DNA from: Bacillota bacterium
GTDB taxonomy: Bacteria > Bacillota > Desulfitobacteriia > Desulfitobacteriales > Desulfitobacteriaceae
NCBI GenBank assembly: GCA_021849995.1
Contig: JAJZSC010000092.1
Span: 1 to 9,073 of the forward strand
DNA: 9,073 nt
Direction of reading: 5' to 3'
In this document: piece after piece, positions 6,119-9,073 of the stretch
Numbering within the stretch: the first letter of the stretch is position 1
Layout of the letters: each line of letters begins with the position of its first letter
Program-made: the position numbers and the translations under genes
Notes under the pieces: model-generated
The model's database searches: none
Told to the model about the DNA's origin: nothing
Seen by the model: only the letters and a program-made list of their open reading frames with translations

Positions 6119-7159
6119 TTATTCACTGTTCTTTGCCGAGAGCAAATTATTCAGCTGCTCAAGCAGGCTGCCTTTACCGGTAAGTGATATATTTCCGATC
6201 TTATCACAGATTTTTTCTAAGAACTCCAGTTCCTTTAACCGATAGAGAGTCTGGTTTTCCTCCATCAGCTTTGCGGTATTTAAGAGACTTCTGGTGGAAG
6301 CGACTTCCTCTCTGCGGGTTATGACATTGGCTTGAGCTTTCTTTTCTGCAACTAATACGGTATTAAGAATATCTTTGATATCCCCAGGCAGAATAATATC
6401 TTTTACCCCAACGAAGATGAATTCGACACCAAAACTGGAGCTTTTCTCTTTTAATTTTTTAAGGATATAGTTTCCTACTTCTTGTTTTTTTAAAAGAAGA
6501 TCGTCAAGCTTTAAAGATCCTACATATTCTCTTAAAATGAGCTGCAAAAAGATGTAAAGCTGTTCCTCGAAGGACTTTATTTCAATAACCTTCAGTGGAT
6601 CGATAATCTTATACTGGCAGACAAAATTTAGCCTTAAAGTAATTTTGTCTTCTGTCATAATTTCCTGGCCTGTCATATCCAACTGCTGCTGTCTTAAATC
6701 CACATTTTTCACAGCAACCTGAACAGGACTCTTCCAGAAGAAATACCTTCCAGGTTCCAAGGTCTTTTGAATAACATTGTTATAATAAAGAATTCCTTTT
6801 TCATAACTGGCAACATCAATGTAGCTCAAGAATCCGGCCAGCTTCGGATTATTATATACTGAAGGATCTATATCCGCTTGGACTTTAGGATTACGAATAT
6901 CGATGAACACAAAATGATGCTTTTTTAAAATGTTCCAGAAAGCATACTTTAAAAGACCATCCTCAATAAGTTCATTTTCTATTGTGTTTACTGAACATGG
7001 AACATTTTTTGACTGTAAGAACAAAAGAATCAGAAAATACGTGATAAGATCTGTCTGGGTAAAGCTTTTTGTCATATAAGTATTGACGAGAAAATTGTCT
7101 GTATGCTTTAAAGAATCGTAAGTAAGGCTTAGGAGTTTAAATCGTCCGTCTTTGTCCAC
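6119..7159 (-). CDS. Slipin/SPFH (band 7) protein with an N-terminal HTH-like region
   Basis: The SPFH core is at about residues 115-290. YEKGILYYNNVIQKTLEPGRYFFW is followed by VKNVDLRQQQLDMTGQEIMTEDKITLRLN, then by LPGDIKDILN (257-266) and an AEKKAQAN helix (271-278) that starts the coiled C-terminus. A second, half-size slipin-like repeat precedes it (GLLKYAFWNILKKHHFVFIDIRNPKV, 68-93), as in other rtcB-linked slipins. Residues 1-60 are not slipin-like. No clear membrane anchor opens the protein; the best hydrophobic stretch is YFLILLFLQ (41-49). The start given is GTG 7159, the first possible one, but it has no good ribosome site and the frame is open back to 7285. The gene is therefore probably truncated or mis-started at its 5' end. 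With rtcB 30 bp downstream, a role in RNA-damage response is inferred. Function unproven. Confidence 0.82.
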   Translation of the reverse strand: MDKDGRFKLLSLTYDSLKHTDNFLVNTYMTKSFTQTDLITYFLILLFLQSKNVPCSVNTIENELIEDGLLKYAFWNILKKHHFVFIDIRNPKVQADIDPSVYNNPKLAGFLSYIDVASYEKGILYYNNVIQKTLEPGRYFFWKSPVQVAVKNVDLRQQQLDMTGQEIMTEDKITLRLNFVCQYKIIDPLKVIEIKSFEEQLYIFLQLILREYVGSLKLDDLLLKKQEVGNYILKKLKEKSSSFGVEFIFVGVKDIILPGDIKDILNTVLVAEKKAQANVITRREEVASTRSLLNTAKLMEENQTLYRLKELEFLEKICDKIGNISLTGKGSLLEQLNNLLSAKNSE

Positions 7160-7288
7160 CTTAATATATTTCTCTTCAACAAACTGTTGAATACGCCGTA
7201 TTTCATAACTTACTTTCCTTGAGCTGACATCCCTTTTGTTTTCGAGATCATTAATCGAAAAACACCCGTATAAAATGGTCCCTAGTCA
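7160..7288 (-). other. Unstarted coding extension of the slipin gene (winged-HTH-like)
   Basis: The slipin frame is open for 42 codons upstream of GTG 7159, back to a TGA at 7286-7288, but contains no ATG, GTG, TTG or CTG. Its translation reads FSINDLENKRDVSSRKVSYE, then IRRIQQFVEEKYIKVDKDG and RFKL, the spacing of a DeoR/WYL-type winged helix-turn-helix whose wing runs into the annotated start. Adding one base near 7286 would join it to ATG 7299. A frameshift (real or from sequencing) or loss of the 5' end are both possible; an ATT start at 7276 is less likely. Confidence 0.5.
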
Positions 7289-7319
7289 CAATTTGACATT
7301 ATTGAGGGCAATAAAAACT

Positions 7320-8111
7320 CTATTCCTGAATTCTACCATTCGTGATTTCGTTAGCTTGCTTTAATATCTCTAAATATCTTAAAAGTTCTTCCTCAAGGTA
7401 TTGAGAAATAAGAGAGATCATTTCTGATGGATTCTTACCACTTGTATGGTAATGCGAGAAACAATCATAGTAGTGCTTACGATGTCCGAATTTAATGCTG
7501 ATTGGAGGATATCCCATTTTCATCAGTTCAAGGTTTAGTAATAAACGGCCTGTTCTGCCATTACCGTCTACAAATGGATGTATGGATTCAAATTCTAAAT
7601 GAAAAATAGCAGCACGTTCAACAACATGTAGATTGGACATCTCTTCATATTGTAAAATAAGCTGTTCCATCTGCTTTGGTATCAGATATGGCTCAGGGGG
7701 AACATGAACGGCTCCCATTATAGTTACAGGGACACGGCGGTATCTTCCTCTGTCTTGACGTCTATCCATTAATACTAAACTATGAATATCTTTGATCACC
7801 TTTTCTGACATAGGAACCTTATCTTTTACTAATTCTTCAACATAAATAACTGCTTCTTTATGTCCCACGGCTTCCAAATGATCTTTTAAGGGCTTTTGAT
7901 CAATTGTAATATTTTCTTTGATGACTAAGGCAGTTTCCTGTAAGGTAAGGGTATTACCCTCAATAGCATTTGAGTTATAAGTAAAGTTAATTAAAAATTC
8001 CTCTTTTAACCGTAATAGCTCACCTTCAGTAAGCGGTCTATATGAATTTAACTTGGATAATAATTCTTCGATTTTATTAAAATTAGAGATATTATTTCCC
8101 TCCCACACCAC
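7320..8111 (-). CDS. fic: Fic-family protein AMP-transferase (class II, self-inhibited)
   Basis: This 263-residue protein carries the full Fic motif HPFVDGNGRTGR: H178 as catalytic base, D182 for metal, and N184, R186 and R189 for ATP phosphates. Such proteins transfer AMP from ATP to hydroxyl side chains of target proteins, and some also reverse the reaction. The inhibitory helix motif S-x-x-x-E-G is upstream (S47, E51, G52 in NSNAIEGNTL), which makes it class II, where E51 blocks productive ATP binding. An N-terminal helical segment precedes it. No C-terminal winged helix is present, and no small antitoxin gene is adjacent. The start is GTG 8111 (a second GTG follows at once), with a weak AAGAAG ribosome site and a TATAAT only about 14 bp upstream, so the leader would be very short. 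The target is unknown. Confidence 0.92.
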   Translation of the reverse strand: MVWEGNNISNFNKIEELLSKLNSYRPLTEGELLRLKEEFLINFTYNSNAIEGNTLTLQETALVIKENITIDQKPLKDHLEAVGHKEAVIYVEELVKDKVPMSEKVIKDIHSLVLMDRRQDRGRYRRVPVTIMGAVHVPPEPYLIPKQMEQLILQYEEMSNLHVVERAAIFHLEFESIHPFVDGNGRTGRLLLNLELMKMGYPPISIKFGHRKHYYDCFSHYHTSGKNPSEMISLISQYLEEELLRYLEILKQANEITNGRIQE

Positions 8112-8124
8112 TACTTCTTACCAT

Positions 8125-8130
8125 ATTATA
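8125..8130 (-). promoter_or_regulatory. -10 element (TATAAT) of the fic gene
   Basis: A perfect TATAAT reads on the minus strand, placing transcription start near 8118, about 7 nt before the GTG start at 8111. No good -35 hexamer lies 16-18 bp upstream, so the promoter is tentative. Confidence 0.45.
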
Positions 8131-8203
8131 ACATATCAAATTAGTTTTTTCCTAAGATTTCTAATCCACAAATCTCAGCCGATTGACGGTTAGAAGAGCG
8201 GCT

Positions 8204-8242
8204 TGAATCACTCTTTGTGAATAGATCCAACTCCTCTCCACC
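8204..8242 (-). repeat. Dispersed hairpin repeat, copy B
   Basis: Partner of 1370-1410 (about 80 percent identical by hand). On the minus strand TTGGA and TTCAA close an inner TCAC/GTGA stem. The outer stem is kept through a G-U pair where copy A has A-U, which hints that minus-strand RNA structure matters. It lies about 35 nt past a minus-strand terminator. Confidence 0.5.
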
Positions 8243-8276
8243 TAGATCATATAGAACATTAGTTCTTTTCGGAAGC

Positions 8277-8301
8277 AAAAAAACACCTCCCAATGGGAGG
8301 T
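8277..8301 (-). terminator. Rho-independent terminator after the carbonic anhydrase remnant
   Basis: On the minus strand ACCTCCC, an ATT loop and GGGAGGT form a 7-bp perfect stem followed by GTTTTTTTG. It begins 5 bp after the stop of the remnant. The plus strand also has TTATTTTTA after the stem, so it may act in both directions. Confidence 0.88.
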
Positions 8302-8306
8302 TATTT

Positions 8307-8633
8307 TTACCTTTCTAACCATTTAACTTCACCAGTTTCTAAATGATATTTCCCGCCGTATAATTTTAAGTTCTCACCAAGAGCGTGTTTAATAATGGGA
8401 CTTTGGCTGATATCCCTTATCGCGTTTTGGACATTTAGTTCCGTACATTTTTCGATGATGGCCTCTTTGGTTAGAGTAGTATCTTTAACTTGATTAATCG
8501 CTGGCTTTATTTTTTCTACTATTGCCCCAATAGTTCCAGGAAATTTCCCGCCCTCTAGTGCGGCTGTGACAGCTCCACATTTCTCATGACCAAGGACCAG
8601 GACAAGTGGAACCTTAAGATGTTCTGTGTCCAT
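8307..8633 (-). pseudogene. Beta-carbonic anhydrase, N-terminally truncated
   Basis: The 108-residue frame is the C-terminal part of a beta-class carbonic anhydrase, the zinc enzyme that interconverts CO2 and bicarbonate. EHLKVPLVLVLGHEKCGAV (4-22) carries two of the four zinc-site residues, H16 and C19; the rest (GTIGAIVEKIKPA and the final YHLETGEVKWLE strand) also fits the family. The N-terminal half with the C-x-D-x-R motif is absent. Upstream in this frame the similarity stops by about 8640 and a stop codon follows some 60 bp further on. The family is normally about 190 residues or more, so this is very probably an inactive remnant. There is no ribosome site before ATG 8633. The break adjoins the end of a transporter gene of different base composition, as expected for a deletion or insertion scar. 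Confidence 0.85.
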
Positions 8634-8725
8634 AGCCCATAACGTGGTAAATGATACCAGGAATGATTTGTTGTTTCAGCGCAGTGTCCCTTCCGAGGTT
8701 GAGCTTCAAACTTTCCCACGGATGA

Positions 8726-9073
8726 TCATATGACCTTTGGCTCGCGAATTGGAAAATTGACCACTGCAGCCGCAGAGGCCAGCAGGATATCAGCATACCA
8801 CATCCACAGGTAATTTCCGTCGTGAGCCATTACAAGCCCCCCGAGCCATGCACCCAAAAAGCCGCCAATTTGGTGTGTCAGCAGCGTTAACCCAAATAGG
8901 GTAGCCAAGTACTGGGTACCGAAAAGCTTCCCTACTAGACCAGCGGTTGGCGGTACCGTCGCAAGCCAAGTGAACCCCAGAGCCGCGGCAAACATATAAA
9001 ACGTAAAGGGTGTTTTGGGAGCAAGGAGATACAGTCCGATCATGACAGCACGACTGCCATACATGACGGCAAG
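8726..9073 (-). CDS. Major facilitator superfamily transporter, C-terminal part (5' end beyond window)
   Basis: The last 115 residues of a 12-helix secondary transporter are present; the frame is still open at the window edge. About four hydrophobic helices are visible: YGSRAVMIGLYLLA, FTFYMFAAALGFTWLA, LATLFGLTLLTHQIGGFLGAWLGG and MWYADILLASAAAVVN. The C-terminus ends FPIREPKVI. The motif GLVGKLFGTQYLATLFGL is typical of monocarboxylate/oxalate-type MFS carriers, but the substrate cannot be read from this part. G+C content looks clearly higher than in the neighbouring genes, which suggests a different origin. No terminator follows the stop; about 90 bp further on comes the carbonic anhydrase remnant. 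Confidence 0.87.
   Translation of the reverse strand, partial: LAVMYGSRAVMIGLYLLAPKTPFTFYMFAAALGFTWLATVPPTAGLVGKLFGTQYLATLFGLTLLTHQIGGFLGAWLGGLVMAHDGNYLWMWYADILLASAAAVVNFPIREPKVI

Noticed and set aside
6045..6245. Plus-strand open frame of 66 codons, and a minus-strand shadow at 5808-6002
   Set aside because: Both lie in other frames of well-supported rtcB and slipin coding sequence.
7285..7319. Nested inverted repeat (CCCT, GTCA / TGAC, AGGG) after the fic stop, considered as a terminator
   Set aside because: Stems are only 4 bp with uneven bulges, and no U-tract follows on the minus strand.
8614..8796. Minus-strand frame containing IIPGIIYHVMGYG, reminiscent of the IYHVMxRG start of REP-associated/IS200-type transposases
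   Set aside because: The match is a few residues only, with no HUH motif or following homology, and the frame overlaps both neighbouring genes. Too thin to call a transposase relic.

Overview
The window looks like chromosome of a low-GC, Gram-positive-type anaerobe (Bacillota). The grounds are strong AGGAGG-type ribosome sites, AT-rich intergenic DNA, short hairpin terminators with U-tracts, and a CsoR-family repressor next to sulfur genes. The gene mix would suit a Desulfosporosinus- or Desulfitobacterium-like member of the Peptococcaceae, but that placement is inference. Every convincing gene reads on the minus strand, so the order below follows transcription, from high to low coordinates.

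The right edge (about 8280-9073) is a scar. The C-terminal half of a major facilitator transporter, visibly richer in GC than the rest, enters from outside the window. It is followed by the C-terminal half of a beta-carbonic anhydrase that has lost its first zinc-binding motif, and then by a strong terminator. Next comes a short intergenic stretch holding one copy of a dispersed, hairpin-forming repeat, and then a self-inhibited (class II) Fic AMP-transferase gene.

The central block (4880-7285) is a two-gene RNA-repair-type operon. An unusual slipin/SPFH protein lies 30 bp upstream of the RNA ligase rtcB. The slipin's reading frame continues upstream of its first possible start and encodes what looks like a winged helix-turn-helix, yet no start codon exists there. 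The gene is therefore either 5'-truncated, frameshifted, or wrongly started.

After a 600-bp gene-free stretch (4274-4879) with two good terminators facing opposite ways comes a reactive-sulfur module: a CstR-like persulfide-sensing repressor, sulfide:quinone oxidoreductase, a TusE/DsrC-like sulfur carrier and a DsrE2-like protein. The repressor gene has a textbook promoter with a GGGG/CCCC palindrome over the start of transcription. The expected logic is that persulfide made during sulfide oxidation crosslinks CstR, which frees the operon; SQR oxidises sulfide to sulfane sulfur, and the TusE and DsrE2 proteins pass that sulfur on. The spacer between cstR and sqr contains a diverged tandem duplication of about 100 bp that includes the sqr ribosome site. 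The operon ends at a terminator near 1467-1494.

The left end holds most of a secreted RCC1-repeat (beta-propeller) protein, cut by the window edge. I found no tRNA, rRNA, CRISPR array or intact mobile element. The most worthwhile leads are the wHTH-slipin/RtcB pair, the duplicated sqr leader, the dispersed hairpin repeat and the orphan plus-strand terminator.
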